A stretch of 64,000 nt of DNA from Tolypocladium sp. Sup5 PDA-1 (GCA_000750105.3 JPHH03000029.1:62001-126000); one strand, 5' to 3'. Shown: positions 1 to 11,775, counted from the first letter of the stretch. Numbers and translations: made by a program. The notes: generated by a model not told the origin, from the sequence alone.

Positions 1-680
1 TTCTGACCTTTGTTTGCTGCATTGATTTCTGCATGTTGGTACATGTAGCTCAGGTTTCGATCTTAGGTAGCTGAACCTAGGACTCTTATATGCAAATGAC
101 CGATAGATCGTATCAATTGGCTAAATAAACGCTTTGCTTCTTCCATGTAAATTTTGGGAGAAGTGTTCCCTCGCTGAACATGCGTTAAGGCCGTGATGAT
201 GGCGGCGAACTATCATACCACCTGCACACAGTGTGAGGCTATGAGCAAGTTGTCACTGCGCCTCAGGCTCCTCCGGTTCATACGAGATGAGAGGTATTCA
301 CCGAAACTTTTAATACAAAAGGGTTGGCGGAGCCAACTATTCCGACATTTGGCGACAGAGAACGCTACGTAATATCCCTGGTAGTTTGGTACTTGTGTAT
401 GGAGTACCACTTTCACCTTCATGCTAACTCATGTCACGCAGCCCGTGTTAGCTGAGTCCAATATCTGCAAGCAGAAGCTCACCCCGCATACATATCTCTT
501 GACATGTTGCTCGTACGAAGTACCAAGTACCCGAGATCAACTGCGATTGGGCATACATCGGGCCCAAATAGCCCAAGACAACTCCGCCCATCCACGCTTT
601 CCAGACTTCAATTTTAAGCACTTGGCATACCTGGGCTGTCATCCACTGATCTTTCCCTATCCACAACATAAGTGTCCGTC
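1..680. other. Upstream intergenic DNA, no gene supported
   Basis: The short open frames on both strands here have no recognisable domain or family-like sequence. A GTACGAAGTAC-type motif followed by another GTAC lies at about 512-530, roughly 150 bases before the HeLo gene. This stretch probably contains the promoter and 5' leader of that gene. Confidence 0.5.
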
Positions 681-2330
681 ATGGCCGAATTCATAGTCGG
701 GACTACACTCGGGGTCACGGGCCTCGTGGTAGGCTTCAAAGGCGCCCTGGATGGTTTCAACTTGCTGGCGGACATCTTTGCATCAGACACCGGTCTCATC
801 TTCGCGTCTCTGCAATACAACGTCGAGATGATCAAATTTCAGGAATGGGGCCAGCGTCTAAACCTGGAGGATGCGGCGAATTCCTTATTGAAAGGAGAAT
901 CACCCACGGTACAGAACATAGTCGGGCAAATCATTGTGGAAATCCTCACAATCCAGGAGATAGCCGGGGCAACGTTTGTCGAAAAGTATAAGATGGCGGG
1001 CATCAAGCCGCAGCCGCCCCCGAAAACGGCATCGGGACAGAACATGAGCAGCTTCCAAGACAAGACCAAATGGATTGCGCACATCAAGGGGGAACGGGCA
1101 AAGCTGAAGCAAGGCCACAGAGTTAGCTGGGTGACCCGGGACCAAGTTAAGCTTACTGGGCTCCTCTCAAGGCTGTCCAAGTTGAACCAGGATCTCGAGA
1201 GCCTGGTGCGACCGACTGAATACAACGAGGCTCGAGTCGTTGCCGCCATCTTGAATGGAGTCGATAAACGGCTGTCGCTCGCCCCTCTTCAGCAGCCTGA
1301 TGGCGGCCCAGGAACGCTGCTGGGTTTATCAGCGCTCCTCAAGAAAGTTCAGGAGGAAGACGTCAGGGTCGCGGCAAATCGAGTCAACCACATCGACTCT
1401 TCCTCCCTGACGGTTTTCAGTGACCCGAGCGCAGATACAGGGCGATGTCTCGGTAGTTATGAACCCCCCGGCGGACTCCCTGAACAGGTGTTGCTGGAGT
1501 GGAAGGGAATCGAAGCCAACAACACCGCAAAGGGCGAAATCGTCACCCGCATCCGGGCACTCGGTGCTGTGTTGGCCACGCCCAACTCTCCCCAGTTTCA
1601 CCGGCTGAGCTGTATCGGCGTTTTCGACGATGGAGAGTACGAACAGCGCTCGAAGGGTGGCCGGAGGATCGCACTCGTCTATAGTCTTCCGCGGGCCATT
1701 GATGATAAAGGACCACCTTCGTTGCTGGACTTGATAAAGTCGGCCAAGGATGACCGGACTCGGCCAGCGCTAGGCGAGCGGTTCGAGCTGGCGTATAAGC
1801 TTGCGTCGGCTGTCTCGCTGTTCCACGCTGCGAACTGGCTGCATAAATCGTTCCGGAGCGACTCCATCCTCTTTACCTCCAACAACGCAATCACGGATCC
1901 GTACATAGCAGGGTTCCAGTACAGCCGACCTGCAGCAGCCACATCAATTGAAAGCAGGGAGTTGGGCGTGCCCGAGTTGGACCTGTACTACCACCCGGAC
2001 GTCTTCAAGGGATGGACTAAGATTAGGGAAATCTACAGCCTGGGCATCGTGCTTCTAGAGGTGGCATTTTGGCGACCCGTATTCGAGAACAGGTTCCGCG
2101 GCATGGCCGCAGACCAGGTTTCGGGAGCGATTTCTAAAGACCTAGATGGCAAATTTGGAGATGATTTGACCGGCATGGTTGGAAAGACGTTTGTTGACGT
2201 TGTAAAGTGCTGTTTGAACGGATATAAAACCTTTGGGGTGGGCATGGGGAGTTCGCAGCAGGAGTCGGAAGTGCTGGGGAAGAAGTTCTTTCACCACGTA
2301 GTCATGCCTCTCTCATCCATCAAGGCGTAA
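681..2330 (+). CDS. HeLo-domain protein with C-terminal pseudokinase
   Basis: This is an intronless 549-residue protein. An upstream GTG at 672 is in frame, but the first ATG is at 681 and gives the N-terminus MAEFIVGTTLGVTGLVVG, typical of the hydrophobic start of fungal HeLo (prion-inhibition/propagation) domains, which occupy about the first 200 residues. The C-terminal third (about 360-540) follows a kinase fold: ELAYKLASAVSLFHAANWLH resembles the helix before the catalytic loop. The loop reads HKSFRSDSILF, so the HRD aspartate and the downstream Asn are both replaced by Ser, and no DFG is present (AGFQYS at that place). I infer a catalytically dead kinase domain. HeLo domains in known proteins such as HET-S oligomerise and disturb membranes, so a role in cell-death signalling or allorecognition is possible but not shown. 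The gene runs tail to tail with a kinase-ankyrin gene 192 bases away. Confidence 0.85.
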   Translation: MAEFIVGTTLGVTGLVVGFKGALDGFNLLADIFASDTGLIFASLQYNVEMIKFQEWGQRLNLEDAANSLLKGESPTVQNIVGQIIVEILTIQEIAGATFVEKYKMAGIKPQPPPKTASGQNMSSFQDKTKWIAHIKGERAKLKQGHRVSWVTRDQVKLTGLLSRLSKLNQDLESLVRPTEYNEARVVAAILNGVDKRLSLAPLQQPDGGPGTLLGLSALLKKVQEEDVRVAANRVNHIDSSSLTVFSDPSADTGRCLGSYEPPGGLPEQVLLEWKGIEANNTAKGEIVTRIRALGAVLATPNSPQFHRLSCIGVFDDGEYEQRSKGGRRIALVYSLPRAIDDKGPPSLLDLIKSAKDDRTRPALGERFELAYKLASAVSLFHAANWLHKSFRSDSILFTSNNAITDPYIAGFQYSRPAAATSIESRELGVPELDLYYHPDVFKGWTKIREIYSLGIVLLEVAFWRPVFENRFRGMAADQVSGAISKDLDGKFGDDLTGMVGKTFVDVVKCCLNGYKTFGVGMGSSQQESEVLGKKFFHHVVMPLSSIKA

Positions 2331-2522
2331 CTATCCTAATTTGGACCATCTTTGTTTGCTTGGCAACTCTAGCCATCATACCACTGGCTGTCTGGAAAGA
2401 GATGCAACATATATCAAGGGGGGGGGGGGGCAGAGGAGCACAAGCTAGTTTTGTAGGTGATGACGAAGGTATAGTTGCTAGCGTTGTGTGTTAATCGGGA
2501 ACAGCTTATTACCATTATTCTG

Positions 2523-5500
2523 TTATTCTACCGGCGACTGCCATGTCGTTTGCTTCGTATGGTGGTCTACAAAGTACACGTGCCCATTTGGAGCTCTCCT
2601 CACCTCCCAGCCATCTGGCAGCGACCCTTGGATCTCAAGTAGTTCTTGATCTTCCAGTCTCAAAGCCCTCGCCTTTGACAGCCCCGTTTGCACGTTTTGC
2701 ATGAAGCCATCCGGAGCCGGAGACACGGGCCTGACCAAGTTGCCACGCTGTAGCCCCGGGTTAACGCCGCCTTGAGCAACTTGCATTATATGCAGCTTCT
2801 TTTCAGCAATGATTGCAGACAGTCCGTTTGATTGAATGTATTCCGTGACTGGCTCGTCGCCTTCTTTCTCGGAAAGCAACGGTTCGTCTCCTTCCCATGG
2901 CAGCCTCTGCGGCCAGTCCCCGTCCCGTGTTCGATCGAATTTCTGTGACTGGCCTGGGTTCGCTTCATTAGCCTCGGCACCCAATGGCTCGTCTTGGGAT
3001 ATGGGTAGTCCTTACGACCGATAACGCTGACATTGACCGTGCCGTTGAATTGCCCAAGTGCGATTTTAACGCGCCAGTGATCACCCGTGTTGGCACCGCT
3101 GCCGGCATCCTCTGAGCCAGCCGCAGCCAGAACTTGTATAATTTTCCGTAGGTTTTCTTCAAAGACCTCCATCTCTCTCTGCCCGCCTCGAACAACCCAT
3201 CTCGGCATGTCCGAGCGTTGGCGAAGGATCACCAGACCCAGTGCCGTGTAGCCCATCAATCCGCCCGGCTTGGACATTTCCAGACGGGCGTCTGCGCCAT
3301 GATTGAGCAGGATCTCTACTGCTTCCAGGTTCGCACATTGGGCTGCCATGTGCAAAGCAGTCATACCGGATTTGGCATGAACGAAGTTGACTTTGTCTGT
3401 GAATGTCTTTAGCAAGAGTTTCAAGACAGTGCACTGGAGTGCGATGGCGTCTCGGTCGGTCAGTGACGGCTGTTGACCAAAGAGGCTCTGGAAAACGGTG
3501 GAGCCGCTTATATGGACATAAAAGGGAGGCTCGTCGTATCTCTTGACGAGATACTCCAGTCGATCGACTCCGATGTCCAACTTGTAGCTCATTAATCCGC
3601 TCAGCAGCTTTGCGAAAGCAGTGAACCCAGTGATCGAGTCCTGTCCCAGCAGCTTTTCTATTTCCTCATCTTGATCTGCCCGTTGAGCAATCATCTCTGC
3701 GATTTCCTTGGCCACCTCTGGATTTGGATTCATCAAGAGGGCCCAAGTAAACGGGGTCGCACGGTCAATAGCCTGGTCATAAGGGCTGGCTCCTCGTGCG
3801 AGCAGCTCCTCGGCGTACCCCGGCCACTCCTGCGTTGCCGCTGAGTGCAAAGGCCCGCGTCCACGTTCACCCATGAGGGAGATCAGCTCAGGGTATTTGT
3901 CTAGCAAGAAAAGGAAGATGTCCTTTGCGTTGTAATGGATGGCGCACTGTAGAGCACTCTGCTTCCTAAATCGGGCTGTGTCCGAGAGGACGGATAGCAC
4001 GTCGATTCCACGGCACTCCATGTGACTGATGAAAAGACAAAAGGCCAACGTGTCGCAAGTGAACAAGGCAAGTGACAGCCCTGATCCTTGGCGGTCCTCT
4101 GAAGACAGTGGCAGGGCTGGATCTGCACCTAGTTCCAGGAGCAATCGCAGTGTCCTCTCCTTGGCTGCGCGGAAGTCTTTCCGTTGAATATAGCGACGGC
4201 CGAGCCGAACCTTCGGGATAGAATCTAGAGCTTGGTACAGAATACGTGAGTATTCGCGGGCTCCTAGCTCTGTAAAGTCCGAGTCCGCTGGGAGATCGTT
4301 GATGAGGTCGCCCTGGCCGACGACCTGGAGCTCAACTTCCGGCTTCGTCTTCATGCTCGTCACATTCGCCGTATCAGACACTCCGAGTGTGATATCGACA
4401 ATGGAGCTGTACGCTTCAACAGCGAGACTGAGCATAGCGTCCAAGTGGAAGGTGGCAAGCACCTGGAGCAAGACGTAGTAGTCGGAGGGACTGATCAGAC
4501 AGCCATGGCGCGCATGCAATTTCAAGAAAGTCTCAAAGAGCGATGGTTTGTTCTTCAGGGCGGCCCAAGCCAACGGAATCCCCGCACCAAGATTCAGTCT
4601 GTCGTCTCTATCCTCAGGACCCTGATCGGCGACATGGTCGAGCTTCGCACGTCGTTGGACGAATAGCGGTGCCAACTGAGCCCCGTCCTCGTCGTCCATC
4701 AGGGCGAGATAGTGCGTAATTGCCATGTTCTCGGTGCTGATTTGACTGACAGCAGCTCCCTGCTCATACAAGAACTTTGCAATGTCGCAGTGGCCCGCAC
4801 GGACAGCGTAGAGTATCGGCGTCTCGTTTCGGCGGTTCACTGCGTTGACGTTTGCCTTTGCATCCAGGACGAGAAACCTGACCAGCTCCATCTCCCCGAT
4901 CGCGGCACATATGTGAAGTGCGGTCTCGCCGACATCTTTGGCGTCTTGACAAGCCTCTACCACACTGTCCACAACTACAGTGTTCCGCTTAATTGGAGTG
5001 ATGATGGAGCCCAGGTAGGCTTCAATGTGGACAGCCCGCAGCTCGACCCTTCCCCAAAAGTGCCGGCGGACCATTCTCGTGGTAATGTTATATAGCGAAG
5101 GATCAAGGTCTTTGAGGCAGGCGGAGTTTGACGCGGATCCAGCAAGCACACTCAGAGCGGCCCACAGCTTTCTCGGGACAGCATTCTTGGGAGGGTCTTC
5201 GACAGATTGCTCCAAAGGGCAGAACGTGTATAGCGAGTCTCGTGACCCATCGCCGTAACCAGCAGCGATATACAGCCAGTCTATGGCTGCTCGCTCGTCA
5301 ACTGTGCATCCGAGACCTAGAAAATAAGACATCGAGATGTTGAAAGCCAGGTAACCAAGAGCTCGTAGTCTCTTGTCTTTCCGAAGCGTCGTCCTGGCGA
5401 TATGTAGTAGATACTCCCAAAGCTCTTCTCCGGATGGATTAAAGGCGTCTGCAATGTCCTGTATGGGTGGGATCTGGAGCGATGCTCGCAGCCTCTGCCC

Positions 5501-7059
5501 GTCCTCCAGCAGCGCCTTGAACATTTGTTCTTGAAAAGGCCGGCCGCGAGTTGTGTATGAAGGATTCGTGACCTAGAGAGCGCATCAATGTACCTTGTCC
5601 ATTGAGTTGTGAAAAGCGGCGCCTCGTACCAGTATTTCCTTGAAGCGCTCAGCAGGCGAGGAGGGTCCGATGGAACAAGAACTGCAATAGAGTGAGCATA
5701 TTGAAGGTATGTATCAAGATGCAAGGTCTACCCACATGTCATCCCTTTCGTTAGCCTTTGCGAACCCTGAAAAATGATTTAACAAAATATTTGAGAGTGG
5801 CATCCTGGATCCAGGGAATGCAGAGAGGCACGCTCCGATAACGTTTCTCACAGAGAGTCCAGTACTTTCGTCGGGTACCGATCGGTATGCGAGCTGCAGC
5901 ACGCTACTCTCATCGTGATCTCGGCAGGTCTTGTAGAGCTCCATCAAAACCCTCCTTTCTCCCGGGCTGAGTTGGTGTGGGATATGCGGATCGAGGAAGC
6001 CACCGCCGTAAGGAATCCACCCGGTTTCAGACCATATTGTCGTGATCACCATGCCAAATGAATACACGTCTGCAAGCTGCCAGTCAATGGCTGGTTCCTT
6101 GAGCAGCACCTCTGGTGGTTGCCATGCTGGCGTGCCCATGCCAAAGTGGTTGGATCCATATGTGGTAGCTGGTGCAACTCCATTGAGATCCGATATCTTG
6201 GCAACAAGCGATCGCGAGGGGTGTGAGCAGACGAGGATGTTTCCTGGCTTGACATCCCCGTGTACTAATCCCACAGAGTGAATTGCTTCTAAGCCAAGGG
6301 CGACGTCAAGGCTCAAATGAGACTTTCTCGGACTCGAGCCGTACGATCGGATGTGCTGCAGACAATCCTCAAGTGTCCCTTTCATTTCGTGTCAGCGAGC
6401 CCCGAGAAAGGTGCCGCTGAATTCAGACTCACCATACGCTGCCAGCTCCAAGCCCAAGGCTGGAACCAACTCCCCTTCTTGCCAGGCGATGAAATGGAGG
6501 CTGCAAATGTTTTCGTGTGCTCGGAGATGGGGGTGGCAAAACGCCTTGAGCTCTCGCAAAAGCCATCTGTGCAGTTTCGACAAGTCGCCCTCTGACCTTT
6601 CATTAAAGGTAATGTTGTATCTTTTTAACGCAAAATGCGCTCCTGGGGTTGGCAAGTGTTGGCCAAATGTAATGTACTTGGGCCGAAACTGAGTTCAATG
6701 TCCTTACCTGGCGCATGTCTGGTTGCGATGCCTTCGTCAGCTTCATCTGGTTGGAACAGAAAGACGCTGGAAGAGACGCCAAAGCCTAGGCCGTAGGTCC
6801 TGCTGATGTTTCTTCCCAGTTGGTCTCTATCATCCGATTGAACTCCATGGATCCGCGGTAAGGTGCATTGTGGGACGTCGAAATGATCCACGAGTGCGAA
6901 TATCGAGAAGACATTCGTGACAAGCTCATCCCAGGGGTCTCCATCTTCCTCCTCCGATTGTTCAGTTAGGTGAAGCTGGCCGAGTCTCTCATCGTTGCGT
7001 TCCACGGCATCCTCGTTGTCAGCTCCACGTCCACGGACGATCGACGAGACCTCGGGCAT
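2523..7059 (-). CDS. Protein kinase-SEL1-ankyrin-WW multidomain protein
   Basis: Six exons fit by splice motif and phase: 7059-6708, 6642-6433, 6378-5736, 5681-5630, 5572-3016 and 2953-2523, giving about 1414 residues. An in-frame stop sits two codons upstream of the ATG at 7059. The kinase domain is at about 85-405: a Gly loop (GLGFGVSSSVF), the lysine in HFALKRY, the catalytic loop HGDVKPGNILV, and ISDLNG where DFG is usual, so the metal-binding Asp is kept. Next is a SEL1-like segment (YFLGLGCTVDERAAIDWLY), then many ankyrin repeats over about 590-1210 (for example GETALHICAAIGEMELVRFL and TALHMAAQCANLEAVEILL). The last 30 residues are a WW domain (LPDGWEV, then YFVDH and TTWQSP). The final intron (3015-2954) has a GCTAATG branch site and joins the ankyrin frame to the WW frame. 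The 52-nt fourth exon is the least certain. The substrate is unknown; the WW domain suggests a proline-rich partner. Confidence 0.8.
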
Positions 7060-8215
7060 GGCCTAGACGTGGAAATGCAAATAGTGTCGAGTTTGCTGCG
7101 TTGTTTTACCCAGTTGAAGGCAATCATAGAAGCTCGTCGCGACACAATGCTGCAGCCTTGTACTTCTTGCAAGAGGAGAAGATGGTTGACGTAAACGAGG
7201 TGATTGACGTTGAAAATGCACAGCGTGTGCTAATGGAGGGATGGACGAAGGAAGCTTTGGCTCATGTAGTCCGGAAGAGGCGCCCTTCTGCAGCTTCCGG
7301 CTGCAGGGTATCTCAGCTGCCTGCGCTTCCATGTGGTGACACCTGAAGCGGCCCGTCGTGGCGACTGCTCACTGGGTGCCTTGTCCTTTGGCTAACTAGG
7401 TAAGCATAGTCTATAACCGCTCGGGAGTTTCATGGTTGACAACTACCCCGACCGAAGACCCAACCAAGAGCGTTGATATTACTCAAGTCCCGCATGCATG
7501 TCAGCTTGGGGGCGCCCTGAAGATTTAGGTAGCAAGATAGCTTGTGTTGGTGTCTGGCACTGCCTAGTATTACTTGTAGCCTACATGTACTGGCCGTGGC
7601 GCAGCATCGCATATGATCCCTGGACAATGCTGTACGATGCGCTCCTGTTCAGTCAAGCGAGTTATGTGAAGACGAGGCCAAACTTGGCATGCCCCGTGGC
7701 CGGTAAATCGGGGCTTGGTTGCGATTCCTGTATCGAAAGAAACAGTGCGAGACCTTGGACTTCAGTGCTGCCGCTCAAATCTCGCCGCAGGCTTGTTTCC
7801 AGGGCCGAATGGCATGACCTCGCGTTCTGGTGCGTTCTGGCCAGCTGGCAGAATAGGGAGAAGTTGATGAGGTGGCTAGCGATTGCTGTAGGCGGTGTTC
7901 AGGCCACCTACGAAGTACGAGTATTAGTGGTGGCGGAAGTGGGTACGGTTGAAGTCGGCGAGTTGGTTGGTGGCGCCTCCCCAGATCACCTCAACCCGTG
8001 CCTCAGGTTATCCGTCAAGCTGTTCAGTGAAGGCGGGAAAACAACCCCGTTCACCCAACCTGTTCCGAAACAAACTGTCCCCCAAACCGAGAGCTGGAGC
8101 TTCGCCATCAAGGTTGCACGCCTTGGAATGCCACCTCGGATCTGCAAGCTGGTCTATTGTCGCCACCTCGCTTCAGCCTCCGCGCTCATCCCATCATCGC
8201 CAACGCAGCCTATCC
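7060..8215. other. Divergent intergenic region
   Basis: This is the shared upstream region of the minus-strand kinase-ankyrin gene and the plus-strand BTB-like gene. A 253-codon frame at 7498-8259 starts with ATG but its sequence has no recognisable domain and it overlaps the start of the BTB gene in another frame, so I do not call it. A CTACGAAGTACGAGTA motif lies at about 7909-7924. Confidence 0.45.
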
Positions 8216-9694
8216 ATGCCGGCAACGCCGTCTCTGCCCGCCGGCGGAGACGCGCCTGAGAGCCCCCAGGAAGATGACCCCGGGGTCGTCGAGGTCGCAG
8301 CGGACGGGGATATGGTCCTCGACGTGACCTTTGAGACCTCCCCTGAGACGCTCAAGCAGAGTCGCAAGGCGGCCCTGGCTGCCAACGGCGGCAAACTCAA
8401 CCCGCCGCCCTCGCCGCCTGGAGCGTTGAAGCCAACGGTCAAGGTGGCGTACAGGGTGAGTGTGGCGGTCCTGAAGAGGCATTCCCAGTACTTTTCGAAC
8501 CTCGTCTCCAGCCCGCGATTCCGCGAGGCGAAGCTCATCGCCGACACGCACAAGAAGCTAGTTGCCAGAGGCGTCAAGCCCGCAGAGGCGGACGCCCGAG
8601 ACCTGCCCTTCGTTGCCATCGTTGACGACGACCAAGCTACCCAGGCAGCCGGGCGGGAGCACATCTTCGAGGACATGCTCCTCATCGCCCACCAGAAGCC
8701 GCCAAAGACTGCAAAAGTGGTCCTGTCCTATGCCGTGACCATGGCCATCCTCGCTGACCGCTTCGACTGTGTCGGCGCCGTCGCACGCGCCCTCAACAAG
8801 GAGCTCAAGTTCAAGTGGCCCCTCACGAACAACCGGCCCTTTTTCGACGACCGGGGCCGCATGACGGACGTCGAAAACGTCCTGCGGCAGAAGATCCTCA
8901 GCTCCTGGCTGCTGGGTCAGCCAATGCGCCTGCACCAGTCGACCCGCGAGCTGATCCTCCGTGGTTCGAGCCTCTGGAGTGCCTTTCACCATGATGCCGA
9001 AGCTAACATGACTGCTGCTTGGTGGCATCTGCCTGAGGGTATAGAACGTAAGTTGTCCTCCTTATGCTTCACTGCTTGAGGAGATGCTTACCAGACTACA
9101 GGAGAACTCCAGTATAGACGCGAGTGCATCTTGAACGCTGTTGCCTCCATACAGCGCCACTTTCTGGACTTGTATGCCTCCCGCGAGAGGCAGTGCAAGC
9201 TCGGCTACGACACCAGCACTGCATGCGACGCCTTCCAGCTCGGGCAGCTGCTCAAGTTTCTCAGGTCAAAGGAACTCCTGTTCCTCGTTGACTTTAGCCC
9301 TGCGTCTCTAGACGCGGTGCCGGACACCTCGCAAGTCGACATTGAGGATCTCGTCGCAAACCTGAAGCAGTGCCCCAACTACCAGGTCGACAAGCACCAC
9401 ACAAACTGTGGCCCGCATCTACGCATCAAGCCAATCATGGACTACCTCCGCACCATGCTGTCTGCAAACGTCATCTGGATCTCTCACTCCGACTGGAAGA
9501 AGCGTCGCGCCGAGGTTTCTTGGGAGGCGGTTATGAAGAGCAACCGCGCGCGCGATGAAAGCGGCCGCACGTTTGCTTTCACGCGCGCCATCGCCAACGA
9601 CCAGCGATTGCGGTACGAGGGCGTTATGCACGCCGACCGCATGGCCATGAGCCTCTTCACTGCAGACGCATGGGACTGGACACCGGAGGCATGA
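8216..9694 (+). CDS. BTB/POZ-like domain protein, hypothetical
   Basis: Two exons, 8216-9047 and 9102-9694, encode about 474 residues. The donor GTAAGT and acceptor CTACAG give a 54-nt intron joined in phase 1. The ATG at 8216 is the first in frame; an open stretch upstream has no ATG. The N-terminal part reads like the BTB fold of a large uncharacterised Pezizomycotina family: a strand MVLDVTFETSPETL, a proline-rich loop, then VAYRVSVAVLKRHSQYFSNL, the segment where such proteins describe a ligand that persists as a protein interaction surface. The C-terminal half holds a Cys/His cluster (CPNYQVDKHHTNCGPH), which could bind metal, though this is inference. No catalytic motif is visible. BTB proteins usually mediate dimerisation or act as cullin-3 adaptors; nothing here decides between these. 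Confidence 0.75.
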
Positions 9695-9914
9695 TTTACA
9701 CGAATTTCTTTGCTATTAATTGCTACCGGAAGCAGGGGGGTTTAGATGGAAGGATATAGATGCCTGAACCCTCACACATGTTTCCTTTTTAGCTGATGCA
9801 TATGTAGAAACGAACGCCGCTCATGACGGGCCGGGAGACAAGCGGCCGAGCATAGACGCATCGTCTCTGACACGAGATACTATGTACCGGAATTGACAAC
9901 TGTTGCAACTGTCT

Positions 9915-11197
9915 TTACGCGGTGGCAGTTGCCGTCGTCTCCCGCACAGGCTCCTTGGTCTCGATGACGCCGCCTTCGCGGCTCTCGCTTCCGCTGTGGC
10001 TCGCGACGTCAGTCGAGTGACTGGCCTTGGCCTTCATGAAAGGCCAGTGGCCCTTGGTCTCGCGGAACCGCATCACGACGAACATGATGATGACGACGAT
10101 CCAGTAGACGTTGTACGAGATTACGGACCCGTACGTGGCCGAGTTGGTCCAGCCAAAGATGGCGTTGAAGATGCCCCAACCGCCGTCATTGGCGCCCTCT
10201 GGCTGGCAGCACTGTTTGATGCGTCAACGGGGGAGTGAAACGAGACGTGAGTTCTCGACTGTACTTACGTTCACGTGCCACACGCTCTTGTCAATGTCAT
10301 ACGAGCCCGGCCCGCTGCCGGTTTCCGTGGCATCGCCGCCAAGAGCTATGTTCCACTTTTGCGCCTCAAAGTGCCAGACTGACCGGGAGAAGAGGCCAGC
10401 GGCGACGAGGTACAGCAGACACGTCGAAGCCACGAGGAACAGCTGCAACTTGGCAGTCGATCCACCCCTGGCTGATGTTAGCACTCCCTGCTGCATGGAA
10501 GGGGAGGAGGCAGGAAAGGCACATACTTGTACAGGAGCCAGCCGACAAAGCCTCCAACGAGGAGACCGACCACGACGGGCAGCGGCACCGCATACGCGGG
10601 GGCGGAAAAGGACACACCGGCGACGAAGACGACAGCCTCGACGCCCTCGCGCAGGACGGTGATGAAGGGCAGGAAGAACATGGCGTACTTCTCGAGGAAG
10701 CGGCCGACCCAGCCGCTGGTGCCGGCCTTGAGCGGCGCCTCGAGCGAGCGGGCCAGCTTGACGCGCCACTTCTCCTGCATCTTGCCGATGCGGAGGAGGG
10801 CGACGCCCATGATGGTGATGATGATGGAGGCGACGAGGGCAAAGGCGCCCTCGTAGTAGTGGTCGTTGTTCTCCCACGAGTTGCTGCCGACGGTGTAGAA
10901 GACGCCGATGAGGGCGGCGGCGACGATCATGCAGATGAGGAAGCCGACGCCTACGCCGATCCAGATCTGTTGCTGTCAGCAGTGCACTCAACAGCGGGCA
11001 GGACAATCTGGTACAAGGCCAGAGAGAAGGGAAAGCTGTACCTGTCGCCGCAGCTTCTTGTACACCCTGACATCGCGGTTGGGCCCGTCGAGGGTCTGCT
11101 TGAGAAAGGCGAGCAGGACCGAGACGATGATGACCGTCTCGAGCGTCTCTCGGAAGACGATGAGGAAGACGGGGACGGAAAAGACGTCCTTGGCCAT
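9915..11197 (-). CDS. FTR1: High-affinity iron permease Ftr1
   Basis: Four exons, 11197-11042, 10966-10527, 10467-10269 and 10211-9915, encode 363 residues. All introns are GT-AG and in phase. The N-terminus MAKDVFSVPVFLIVFRETLE carries the first RExxE-type motif (RETLE) in a membrane helix, and a second, REGVE, lies in FLPFITVLREGVEAVVF. Both are the iron-coordinating motifs of the oxidase-dependent Fe transporter family. Several hydrophobic helices follow, and the family block GGDATETGSGPGSYDIDKSV, then SVWHVN, precedes a last helix and a hydrophilic cytosolic tail. Ftr1 imports Fe(III) produced by the ferroxidase Fet3 at the plasma membrane, and FET3 is the divergent neighbour here. Iron-dependent repression through the GATA sites in the shared promoter is likely. 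Length is normal for the family. Confidence 0.96.
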
Positions 11198-11436
11198 GAT
11201 GGGCTCGGGAGTCGGCACGATGCAGTTACGCGCTGTCTTGCAAGTTGCGACTCTTGTCTCGGGGGTGTTCCTCAGGCGCCGCAACAGAGCCGTCCGGTGG
11301 TCGTTATTAAGTGACGGGAGAGACTCTCGGCGCCAAGCGACCTCGGGCTGATTATCTACTGCACCCAAGCCTTTCCAAGAGATGCGCGCGAGCCCAGTGA
11401 TCTGGGAGGGTGGGGGAAGGGGCCCGAAGGGCTCAG

Positions 11437-11445
11437 ATCAGATAA
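11437..11445 (+). promoter_or_regulatory. SreA-type GATA site ATCAGATAA
   Basis: A perfect match to ATCWGATAA, the extended GATA element bound by fungal iron-responsive GATA repressors of the SreA/SRE/Urbs1 family. It lies about 240 bases upstream of the FTR1 start codon. Binding is inferred from the motif and from the iron-uptake genes it sits between. Confidence 0.7.
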
Positions 11446-11775
11446 AAGAGACTGGGCGGATCCCCCCAATGGCGCCACTCACACACCATCATGCCACGCC
11501 CCAGCGCATGTGCCAGACCGGGATCCTGGGCAGAAGAGGGTCCAGCGTTGGGAGCTTCAATCCCAGCCTCGCCAATCTCTGCAGACAACGGGCAGGCTAC
11601 CGCTGCTAGTGCGGCAAGCCACCGGCACCTTTGCGCCGGCTGAAGGGTTCAACACGAGCGGTTTCCGTGAAACATGACAAAAGTTGCGACGGGAGGCTCG
11701 TCTGCTACGCATGTACCTACCCAAGGTAGTTGGCAAGAAGAAGCGCCTCCCGGATAGCCGAGACAAAGAGAGTTT

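Noticed and set aside
5573..5600. 21-nt intron between the short exon and the ankyrin exon of the kinase gene
   Set aside because: Too short for a spliceosomal intron; a 57-nt intron from the GTACGA donor at 5629 keeps the frame and has a normal branch region.
7498..8259. 253-codon frame before the BTB-like gene
   Set aside because: The sequence is not family-like and it overlaps the true BTB start in another frame; more likely promoter and leader.
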